Positions 25,033 to 32,630 of a DNA stretch of 64,000 nt are shown in pieces. The notes below the pieces were generated by a model. It was not told the DNA's origin. It made no database searches and saw only the letters and a program-made list of their open reading frames with translations. The position numbers were made by a program, and so were the translations under genes. The DNA is from an uncultured Clostridia bacterium (lineage in GTDB: Bacteria > Bacillota > Clostridia > Christensenellales > Aristaeellaceae), in contig CAKTXZ010000014.1 of NCBI GenBank assembly GCA_934632155.1, forward strand, positions 1 to 64,000, in the 5' to 3' direction. Numbering within the stretch: position 1 is the first letter of the stretch; each line of letters starts with the position of its first letter.

Positions 25033-25195
25033 AGTTTTCGCCCTCCCGTTCCCTGTACTGCCGTTTCAAATGGCAGCGTGCGACAGATACGCCGAGGAAA
25101 TTGTGCTTGCGGCAAAAGTGAACGCAGCCTGGCGTTTCGCAGCTTTATAAAAGCGTTTTGAGGCGAGCGGCATGGGATGCTTTTTTCGCAAAGCT

Positions 25196-26887
25196 TTATA
25201 GGTGCGTATCCCATTTTCCGCAAAACGGATCCACCGGGCTTACGCCTTGAAACGCCGATTGGCCAGTCAGCTTTTCCAGCAGGCTTTCCAGCACCGCATC
25301 ATTGGAGCTGTAAGTGTTGATATAGGTTCTGACCCGTGGTACGTCCAGCAGATGATACGGGTTTTCCAGCGACACAAATACTGTTGGCACATCGTTTAGG
25401 TAGTGCATGCAGTTTGCGCCCATAGGCTGCTCCCACTCGATTCGAACCACCGTCTGGTTGCTCTTGGTGGCAAGGTTGGCGACATAGAGAATCAGATCGT
25501 ATTGCTCGGTTATGTCCGTCACGGGCGGCGTAAATCCTTCGCTTCCCTGCGGCGGCGTGAAAACCGTGACCTCAATGCCGAGCTTTTGCAGGCCGTCAAA
25601 CACCCTTTCGCATGCGCCGGATCTTACCCTGTATTGGCTGAATCCGCCGGTTGCCTCAATCGGATAGCACAGCACCCGCCGATACTTTTCCTTTGTGATC
25701 GGCAAAACGCCCGGCTCCTCCTTCACGAGCGTAATGGCTTTATCGGCGCACTCCTTTGCCCATGCAAGATGCTCTGCACAGCCGATCACTGTCTGGGCTT
25801 CCTGCAGCTCAGGATGCTTTACGGCGACGTTAAGCCCCAAAGCGGCTTTTGCTGCGAGTATTCGCGTAACGGCTTCGTCCAATCGCTCGGGCGTAATGGT
25901 TCCGTCCTTTACGCCCTGCAGCATGAAGCCGTAATCCTCCTCAAGGTTTCGACAGAATAGGAACATATCGCAGCCCGCTGCAATGGACGCGGGAACGGCG
26001 TTTTTTCGGGACATGGCGGTGGTATAACCGGCCATGGTGGTCGCGTCGGTTACGATCAGCCCATTGAAGCCAAGCTTGCCGCGAAGCAGGCCGCTCACAA
26101 GATCCTTGGACAATGACGCCGGCAGGATTTCGTCGTCCTTGAGCGACGGATTGAAATAACGGCTGTAAGCCGGCTGCATGATATGACCAACCATACAGGT
26201 TAACGCGCCCTGACGAATTCCTTCCGCATAGATTTGACCATAGCTTGCATCCCAATCTTCACAGCTGAGATTGTTGATGCTGGTGACCAGATGCTGGTCG
26301 CGCTCATCTTGCCCATCGCCGGGGAAATGCTTGATGCAGGCGGCAAGCCCCAGCTTCTGTATTGCTTTTACATAAGCCGCTCCCATTCGCTTGACGCGCT
26401 CCGGGTTCGAGCCGAAGGTGCGGGTGTTGGTAATCGGATTGCGAAAGTTTGCATCAATATCAACAATCGGCGCGAAGGACCAATTGGCGCCGACGGCCCT
26501 TCCTTCCCGACCACAGACCGTTCCCAGCTTTTCCGCCATTTCCACATCGTCCGTGGCGGCAACCTCCAGCGGAGAGCCCAACAGCGTACCCTCCGTGACG
26601 ACGCCGTTTCCGCCTTTTTCAAGGTTTGCCGCAATCAGCGGCGGAATGCGGTTTACCTGATTCAGCCTTCGCGTAACTTGAATCGCGTTTTCGATCGGAA
26701 TGGTTCTGTACATGGCGCCGCCCGGCGATAGGACGCTTTGGATGCGGTCGATTTCCTCTTGCGTTCCGTTTTTATAAAGAACGCAAAACAATTGGCCTAC
26801 TTTCTCCTCCAGACTCATGCTTTTCAGCGTTTGGTCGACCCATTGTATTTGCTCATCGGACAGGTAAAACGGTTTTTCCTTCAGCAT
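25196..26887 (-). CDS. Family 3 glycoside hydrolase (NagZ-like)
   Basis: The 563-residue cytoplasmic protein has the GH3 N-terminal TIM barrel (about 20-360) followed by a shortened alpha/beta domain. The loop KHFPGDGQDERDQH (about 187-200) resembles the KH(F/S)PGDG...D.H loop of NagZ-type beta-N-acetylglucosaminidases, whose His acts as acid/base. The predicted nucleophile is the Asp of VTDATTMAG (about 283). The substrate is therefore probably a beta-linked N-acetylhexosamine or a beta-glucoside. A GGAGGGTGAGG tract precedes the ATG. It lies 40 bp downstream of the ribose-type permease gene, in one operon. Confidence 0.88.
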   Translation of the reverse strand: MLKEKPFYLSDEQIQWVDQTLKSMSLEEKVGQLFCVLYKNGTQEEIDRIQSVLSPGGAMYRTIPIENAIQVTRRLNQVNRIPPLIAANLEKGGNGVVTEGTLLGSPLEVAATDDVEMAEKLGTVCGREGRAVGANWSFAPIVDIDANFRNPITNTRTFGSNPERVKRMGAAYVKAIQKLGLAACIKHFPGDGQDERDQHLVTSINNLSCEDWDASYGQIYAEGIRQGALTCMVGHIMQPAYSRYFNPSLKDDEILPASLSKDLVSGLLRGKLGFNGLIVTDATTMAGYTTAMSRKNAVPASIAAGCDMFLFCRNLEEDYGFMLQGVKDGTITPERLDEAVTRILAAKAALGLNVAVKHPELQEAQTVIGCAEHLAWAKECADKAITLVKEEPGVLPITKEKYRRVLCYPIEATGGFSQYRVRSGACERVFDGLQKLGIEVTVFTPPQGSEGFTPPVTDITEQYDLILYVANLATKSNQTVVRIEWEQPMGANCMHYLNDVPTVFVSLENPYHLLDVPRVRTYINTYSSNDAVLESLLEKLTGQSAFQGVSPVDPFCGKWDTHL

Positions 26888-26926
26888 TGTTCAAAACCTC
26901 ACCCTCCAGTTTTACTGGCTTTTTGC

Positions 26927-27937
26927 TCATTGCTTGCTAATCGTCTGAATCGCGACGCGCTGCTTCGCCATAACAGCCTCGGTCATCCCATCCAGCAGAA
27001 TGGCTGCAATCAGGATAATGCCCTTAAAAATCCACTGGTAGAAGGTGTCTACCCGCAGCAGATTCAGCATGTTGTTCATGATGCCGATAAGTAAAACGCC
27101 AAAGAGTGTACCGACGACCTTGGCCTTCCCGCCGTGCATGGGCGTTCCGCCAATCACCACGGCGGAAATTGCGTCCATCATATAGCCGTCGCCCGCGGTG
27201 GGAATGGCGTTGCCGACACGACCGGTCAGCACAATCGCCGCTACGCCATAGATCGCGCCTGCGATAACATGGGCGGAAATTTTCACCTTGTTCACGCGAA
27301 TGCCGGATACGTTCGCCGCCTCCGCATTGCCGCCTGCAGCTAACAGATGCCGGCCGTATAGCGTTTTATTCAGCAGGATTGCAACCAGAAGCATCATGAT
27401 GACCGCGATAATAAACGGGAAGGGCAAGAAGCCGAACAAACGCCCTTGACCGATGAACTTGACCGTTTCATTCTTTTGCAGGATGGACGCGCCGTTGGTA
27501 ATGATATGCGCGATGCCTTTGAACACCTGACCTGTTGCCAGCGTCAGCACGAAGGGCGGAAGCTTGAAGCGGCGAATCATAAACCCGTTGACAGCGCCGG
27601 TTATGGCGCCCGCGGCGATTGCCGCCAGCATGCTGACCCAGATGGGCGCGATTTTGTTCAGGGTGCCGTAAGTAACAACCGCAAGACTGATGGCCTCGCC
27701 GACGGACAGATCCAGCAGGCCGCCGGCGCTGATGATGGTATAGCCCACGCCGACAATCGCCAATACGGAAACCTGGCGCGTTACGTTGTCGATATTCTGG
27801 ATTCTGCCAAAACGACCGCCCGTGCTGATAAGCGCAATCGCCGCTATCAGCAGCATCAGCAGCAGCGCCTTATTGTTTAAAAAGAACATTACGATGGCAG
27901 AATTGCTTTTTCTGTTTTTCGCTTGTACCGTTGTCAT
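26927..27937 (-). CDS. RbsC-type sugar ABC transporter permease
   Basis: The 336-residue inner-membrane permease of the ribose/galactoside branch (BPL_transp_2) has about nine hydrophobic segments. It carries the family segment GGLLDLSVGEAISLAVVTYG near the middle and GGTPMHGGKAKVVGTLFGVL near the C-terminus. It overlaps the ATPase gene upstream by four bases (ATGA), so translation is coupled. GGAGGAG precedes the start. It forms the homodimeric channel of the transporter whose binding protein is at 29561-30508. Confidence 0.92.
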   Translation of the reverse strand: MTTVQAKNRKSNSAIVMFFLNNKALLLMLLIAAIALISTGGRFGRIQNIDNVTRQVSVLAIVGVGYTIISAGGLLDLSVGEAISLAVVTYGTLNKIAPIWVSMLAAIAAGAITGAVNGFMIRRFKLPPFVLTLATGQVFKGIAHIITNGASILQKNETVKFIGQGRLFGFLPFPFIIAVIMMLLVAILLNKTLYGRHLLAAGGNAEAANVSGIRVNKVKISAHVIAGAIYGVAAIVLTGRVGNAIPTAGDGYMMDAISAVVIGGTPMHGGKAKVVGTLFGVLLIGIMNNMLNLLRVDTFYQWIFKGIILIAAILLDGMTEAVMAKQRVAIQTISKQ

Positions 27938-29460
27938 GCGTTTTCTCCTCCATTCTGCTTTACGCCAAACGCACTCATCATGATGTTTTCCTGATCAAAT
28001 TCGTTTCGATCATATTCGGCGACGATCCTGCCGCTTTTTACGACGCAGATCCTGTCACTGATCCCCATAAGCTCCGGCAATTCGGAGGATACCATAATGA
28101 TTGCTTTTCCCTGCCTGGCCAGTTGACCGATCAGTCGATAGATTTCTGCCTTTGCGCCTACGTCGATGCCGCGGGTCGGCTCGTCCAGAATCAGCACCTC
28201 CGGATCGGTCAGCAGCCATTTGCCGATGATGACCTTTTGCTGATTGCCGCCCGAAAGAAGCGTCATTTCCGTATTGAGCGAAGGGGTTTTGACCGATAAA
28301 AGCTTTACCATGCCTCCGCCGTCCGCCGCTTCCTGCTTTTTATCGATAAAGCCATGACGCGTTACCCTGTCCAGATAGGCGATGGTGGTGTTGCACAGGA
28401 CGGACAACAGATGAATGGAGCCGCGGCGAAGACGGTCTTCCGTGACCATGGCCATCTTGTTCTCAATGGCCTGCGATACGTTATGTACTTGAATCGGCTT
28501 GCCGTGCATGTACATCTCGCCCGTATCCTTGGGATCGATACCGAACACTGCCTGCACAATTTCCGTACGTCCCGCGCCGACAAGGCCGGCAAAGCCCAGT
28601 ATTTCACCGGCATGAACGGTAAAGCTCACATCCTCAAATTTTCCCTGACGCGAATAATTCTTTACTTCAAGCACCGGCTGGCCAATCTTCACGTTTTCCT
28701 TGGGGTAGATATCCTTCATTTCGCGGCCGACCATCAGGCTGACCAACTGGCTTTGCGTTATTTCTGTGATCGGATGACGGGAAATGAATTGCCCGTCTCT
28801 GAAAACCGTAACGCTGTCGCAAATGCGGAAGATTTCCTCCAGCTTATGTGAAATGAAAATAACGCTTTTTCCGCGTTTTTTCAAATCGGTGATAATTTCA
28901 TACAGCTTGTCGATTTCATCGTTGGTGAGCGCCGAGGTCGGCTCATCCATAATCACAATGTCGGAATCATAGGAAACCGCGCGGGCAATTTCAACCATCT
29001 GCATTTCGGCCACCGAAAGACGCGAAACCTCCGCATCCGCGCTGATGTTCAGGCCGAGCTGATCCAATATCTGCTGCGCTGCGGCTCGCTGCGCCGTCCG
29101 ATGATAAATTCCTTTCATTTTGGAGAAGCGATCCTCGCGGCCGATCCAAATGTTATCCGTTACGGTAAAGGTTGGTATCAGGCTGATTTCCTGATGAATC
29201 ATGGAGACGCCCTTTTGCAGCGCTTCGTGCGGCGAAGCGGGCGCATAAGGCTCTCCTTTGAAAAGCATTGAACCGCTTGTCATGGAATAGGAGCCCAAAA
29301 TGATTTTCATCAAGGTGGATTTTCCTGCGCCGTTTTCTCCAATCAGCGCGTGAACTTCTCCCGGATATACGCAAAAGTCCACATGATCTAAGGCGCGCAC
29401 GCCGGGAAAGTTTTTACACACCTTATTGACTGATAGAATCGGTTGCCGCTGTTGCTCCAT
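27934..29460 (-). CDS. RbsA/MglA-type sugar ABC transporter ATPase
   Basis: The 508-residue protein has two fused ABC cassettes. The first has an intact Walker A (GENGAGKSTL, about 38), a Walker B ending VIMDEPTSAL, and a signature read as LSVAEMQMVEIARA. The second has the degenerate P-loop usual for this family (GLVGAGRTE, about 285), signature LSGGNQQKVIIGKWL (about 400) and LILDEPTRGID. It energises uptake of a monosaccharide through the RbsC-type permease encoded next. A terminator-like hairpin (29485-29538) separates it from the binding-protein gene. Confidence 0.93.
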   Translation of the reverse strand: MEQQRQPILSVNKVCKNFPGVRALDHVDFCVYPGEVHALIGENGAGKSTLMKIILGSYSMTSGSMLFKGEPYAPASPHEALQKGVSMIHQEISLIPTFTVTDNIWIGREDRFSKMKGIYHRTAQRAAAQQILDQLGLNISADAEVSRLSVAEMQMVEIARAVSYDSDIVIMDEPTSALTNDEIDKLYEIITDLKKRGKSVIFISHKLEEIFRICDSVTVFRDGQFISRHPITEITQSQLVSLMVGREMKDIYPKENVKIGQPVLEVKNYSRQGKFEDVSFTVHAGEILGFAGLVGAGRTEIVQAVFGIDPKDTGEMYMHGKPIQVHNVSQAIENKMAMVTEDRLRRGSIHLLSVLCNTTIAYLDRVTRHGFIDKKQEAADGGGMVKLLSVKTPSLNTEMTLLSGGNQQKVIIGKWLLTDPEVLILDEPTRGIDVGAKAEIYRLIGQLARQGKAIIMVSSELPELMGISDRICVVKSGRIVAEYDRNEFDQENIMMSAFGVKQNGGENA

Positions 29461-29484
29461 AGGTTGGATCCGCCCCCTTAAAAA

Positions 29485-29538
29485 ACTGGCCGCGTTTCAT
29501 CCTCAAGCTTTGGAGCTATTCAAATGAACGCGGCCAGT
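29485..29538 (-). terminator. Attenuator after the sugar-binding protein gene
   Basis: On the minus strand ACTGGCCGCGTT pairs with AACGCGGCCAGT around a 30-nt loop and is followed by six T. Sitting between the binding protein and its ATPase, it should terminate part of the transcription and keep binding protein in excess. Confidence 0.8.
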
Positions 29539-29560
29539 CGTTTGTTTTTCTGTTTATTGA

Positions 29561-30508
29561 TTATTTAGCGGCGCTGCCAACTAATTCATCAATATTATCG
29601 ATGGTCATGGGGAAGTAGTTTTGAGGATTGATTTCCTTGTCGAAGGTTTGACCGTTTACAAGGCCGACGCACACTTCCAGAATCTTTGAAACGGCCTTAG
29701 GCACATCCTGATAAGAGGTTGCGTCCAGCTCGCCGGAGCGGATGTATTCCTGACCGGCCTCAGTGCCGTCAACGCCGAACACAAGGAACTTATCCATATC
29801 CACGTTCGCGCCTTCCAGCGCCTGAATAACGCCGATCGCCATTTCATCCGAGGCGGCGGCGATGCAGTTGATTTCAGGATACGTTTGCAGCCAGTCTTCG
29901 GCAAACGCCATGGCTTTTTCGGCGTTCCATGTGGCGCAGCCGGTTACGATGGTATGCAGCCGGTCGCTCTTGCAGGTTTCGTAGATGCCCATTTCGCGCT
30001 TCATGATGTTTTCTGTTGTGCCGCCATGGATGTAGCCCATGTTGACGACGCGGGTTTCATCCTCCGCAAGATACTTGGCAATGTAGTCGCCAATCGCCTT
30101 GCCGTGATCGAGCTGATCGCCCATAACGCGAACGTCCCATACATCGGTATTCACAGAGCTGTCGTGCAGCACTAAGAAGATGCCGGCGTTGTGGATTGCT
30201 TCCGCACAGGCCACGCCGGAGTCGGCGTCGATCGCGCGCAGCACGATCACGTCGCAATCCTGCATAATCAGGCTTTCAACGTCGTTGAGCTGACGGGCGG
30301 TATCGCCCAGCGCGTTCGTCACAATCAGCTCGGCGTTGGGATAGTTGGCGGCAATTTCTTCTTCGTAGAAGCGCTGCATTCTCACGTTCATTTCATCCTG
30401 CAAATTCAAAGAAAGGCCGATCCGAATTTTGGTATCGTCCGCGGCTGCGACGGAAACCATTCCCAACGCTAACACCAGCGCCGTCAGGATACCCATGAGC
30501 TTTTTCAC
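29561..30508 (-). CDS. Sugar ABC transporter substrate-binding protein (RbsB-like)
   Basis: The 315-residue protein has a signal peptide (VKKLMGILTALVLALGMVSVAAA) and the Peripla_BP_4 fold of ribose, galactose and xylose binders. Supporting stretches are IGLSLNLQDEMNVRMQRFYEE, IMQDCDVIVLRAIDADSG, CIAAASDEMAIGVIQALEGA and GVDGTEAGQEYIRSGELDAT. No lipobox cysteine follows the signal, so anchoring is unclear. Translation starts at GTG 30508 behind GGAGGAA, which fits better than the longer reading. It is the first gene of the transporter operon. Confidence 0.92.
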   Translation of the reverse strand: MKKLMGILTALVLALGMVSVAAADDTKIRIGLSLNLQDEMNVRMQRFYEEEIAANYPNAELIVTNALGDTARQLNDVESLIMQDCDVIVLRAIDADSGVACAEAIHNAGIFLVLHDSSVNTDVWDVRVMGDQLDHGKAIGDYIAKYLAEDETRVVNMGYIHGGTTENIMKREMGIYETCKSDRLHTIVTGCATWNAEKAMAFAEDWLQTYPEINCIAAASDEMAIGVIQALEGANVDMDKFLVFGVDGTEAGQEYIRSGELDATSYQDVPKAVSKILEVCVGLVNGQTFDKEINPQNYFPMTIDNIDELVGSAAK

Positions 30509-30722
30509 AGTAAGTTCCTCCTTCTTTATCAACGGGCTTTGCCATTGAATTTTGTGTTGTCAGTATAGCATGTGCCAATCCTTCCTGAAACGCTTCTTTT
30601 TGCGCATTATCGGGGCGCTTTTTGCTGTTTTCTGCGGCTCGCTTCCGGGTGGCGTTTAGGTGCTCGAACCTATGCTGAGGCAAGAATATTTCCATATTGA
30701 ACAGTTTTCTGCGTGAAGGCAG

Positions 30723-30749
30723 AAAAAACGGCGCGCCTTGCGGCGCGCC
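30723..30749 (-). terminator. Rho-independent terminator of the esterase gene
   Basis: On the minus strand GGCGCGCC-gcaa-GGCGCGCC is followed by g and six T. It ends the esterase transcript and insulates the transporter operon. Confidence 0.85.
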
Positions 30750-30769
30750 GGAAGGGACATGGGAAAACC

Positions 30770-32383
30770 TTACTTGGCGGCAGCCTGAGCCGCACGAATT
30801 TCGGCGATCAGCTCCATGTACGCCTTGTCGTGATAGCCGCGTACTTCGCTGACGCGATCCCAGATCATGGTCTCGCCGTTTTCAACGGTGAACGCGTTCC
30901 ACTCCAGCCCATCCTGACTGGGATTGCCAGTGTAGCAGAAGTTTACCAGCGCCTGAGACATTTCGTTGCTGACCTTCAGGCCGCACTCTTCGTCGCCATA
31001 GATCATGAACTTGGCGTCGGTGTGCTGAATGGTGCGGAACCAGTAAGGAATGTCGCCGGCGGTGTGCTGCGCGGTCGTGCCGCCCATGTAGGGCATGTTG
31101 TATGCCTGCACGCACTGGAACACATTGGCGTTGCCATAGTTCGCCATGGTGGTGGCCATCGTGTTATTGCGGTTGGTGGTATACAGCAGATCCTTGAATT
31201 CGTGCGTGGGATAGGCCTTCAGGTAAGCATCCACAACCTCCTGCGCCCGATCGCCGTAGGTTTCCTTAATGCGCGCCATGGCGGCCTCTTCAGTGATGCC
31301 GGAGCGGTAGTGCGTGGCAATCTGCTCGTCGGTCAGGTACTTGGGATAGGTTTTGCCGGTCATCCAGCCGGCGTTGGTGGTGAATTCACCCAGAACGGTG
31401 CTGAAGATCACGGGCTTGTCCTTGGAAATCTCGTAGGTGCCGGTGGGATAGAAGTCGCCGTCAACCGTCGCGCCATAGGAAACGCCGGAGGCAACGCAGG
31501 CTTCGTACAGATCGTCATAGGGCATGGTCTTGAGCGCGGAAATAATGTATTCGTTGGAATACTTATCCAGCCCCAGATAGGAAACCAGCTTCGCGGTGCT
31601 CGCCTGCGCGGTTTCCGTGGTACGGGTGACCTTCGCGGAACCGCCGGACTGAACGACAGCCTTGGCGAACAGGTTCTGCGCGGCGGGCATGCCCATCAAC
31701 TGCGTTACCTTGGAGCCGCCGCCGGACTGGCCTTCGATGGTTACGTTGGCGGGATCGCCGCCGAACCTGCTGATGTTCCGCTGCACCCACTCCAGCGCCG
31801 CGATCAGGTCGGCATGGCCGAGGTTGCCGGTGTACTTATAGTCTTCGCCGTAGGCGGACAGATCCATGTAGCCCAGATAGTTCAGGCGATGATTAACGCT
31901 GACGAAAACCACATCGCCGAATTCCGTCAGGTTGTAGCCGTCATACGTTTCCAGCTCGCCGGAGGAGCCGCTGCCGTAGCCGCCGCCATGAATCCAGAAC
32001 AGCACGGGCTTGAGAACGTCGGGGTTGGTGTTCTTGGTCCATACGTTCACGGTGAGGAAGGTGTTTTCTTCGCGGTCTTCCACAAAGTAATTGGAAACCG
32101 AGCAGAAATCGTTTGCGTTATTGGAATACTGATGCTGCGGGCAAACTTCGCTGTAATTCAGACAGGCGCGGATATCGTTCCAAGGGGTTACGGGGGCGGG
32201 CATTTCGAAGCGCTCGGCCTGCGCGTAGGGAATTCCCTTGAAAACGTTTACCTCTCCCATGTGGAAGCCCATGATGCGGCCGCCCTCAACCTCCAAAATG
32301 ACGGGCGTGATGCCCTCGGCGAAAGCAGCCGTGCAGGAAAGCGCAAGAATCAGAGCCAAGATCAGCGATACGAACTTCTTCAT
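30770..32383 (-). CDS. Secreted type-B carboxylesterase
   Basis: The 537-residue protein has a signal peptide (MKKFVSLILALILALSCTAAFAE) and the carboxylesterase type B fold. Family features are GIPYAQAERF near the start, the oxyanion loop WIHGGGYGSGSS (about 122) and the nucleophile elbow IEGQSGGGSKV (Ser about 219). It is exported and probably removes acyl groups (acetyl, feruloyl or similar) from plant or mucin glycans before uptake. It lies upstream of the GH3/RbsABC operon behind its own terminator and is divergent from the AraC-GH39 gene, whose product is a likely regulator. Confidence 0.88.
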   Translation of the reverse strand: MKKFVSLILALILALSCTAAFAEGITPVILEVEGGRIMGFHMGEVNVFKGIPYAQAERFEMPAPVTPWNDIRACLNYSEVCPQHQYSNNANDFCSVSNYFVEDREENTFLTVNVWTKNTNPDVLKPVLFWIHGGGYGSGSSGELETYDGYNLTEFGDVVFVSVNHRLNYLGYMDLSAYGEDYKYTGNLGHADLIAALEWVQRNISRFGGDPANVTIEGQSGGGSKVTQLMGMPAAQNLFAKAVVQSGGSAKVTRTTETAQASTAKLVSYLGLDKYSNEYIISALKTMPYDDLYEACVASGVSYGATVDGDFYPTGTYEISKDKPVIFSTVLGEFTTNAGWMTGKTYPKYLTDEQIATHYRSGITEEAAMARIKETYGDRAQEVVDAYLKAYPTHEFKDLLYTTNRNNTMATTMANYGNANVFQCVQAYNMPYMGGTTAQHTAGDIPYWFRTIQHTDAKFMIYGDEECGLKVSNEMSQALVNFCYTGNPSQDGLEWNAFTVENGETMIWDRVSEVRGYHDKAYMELIAEIRAAQAAAK

Positions 32384-32597
32384 TCATTCTCTTCCTTTCT
32401 CGTTTTCTTTCGGCGCCGTCCCACACCCGGTCTGCAGCACGGATGCGATCAGCGCAGATGAACAGATTGTACCGCGCTCCAATCGATCACGGTATCTGAC
32501 GGGGCTAGTATAGCATTTGTCAAAGTTGGAAGCAAAGCTGCCTTTTGCTATAAAAGCAGCCATGTTTTGCGGTTTTTCAAAAGCCATGGATTGGCAC

Positions 32598-32627
32598 TCG
32601 ACAATTTCGCTCCGACTGTGGTATATT
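32598..32627 (+). promoter_or_regulatory. Promoter of the AraC-GH39 gene
   Basis: TCGACA (32598-32603) and TATATT (32622-32627) are 18 bp apart. Predicted transcription would start near 32634, leaving about 48 nt of leader before the AAGGAGGAG at 32667-32675. Confidence 0.5.
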
Positions 32628-32630
32628 ATC

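Noticed and set aside
30713..32461. 582-codon plus-strand frame opposite the carboxylesterase gene
   Set aside because: It is an antisense shadow of a gene with signal peptide and catalytic motifs; it has no family features.
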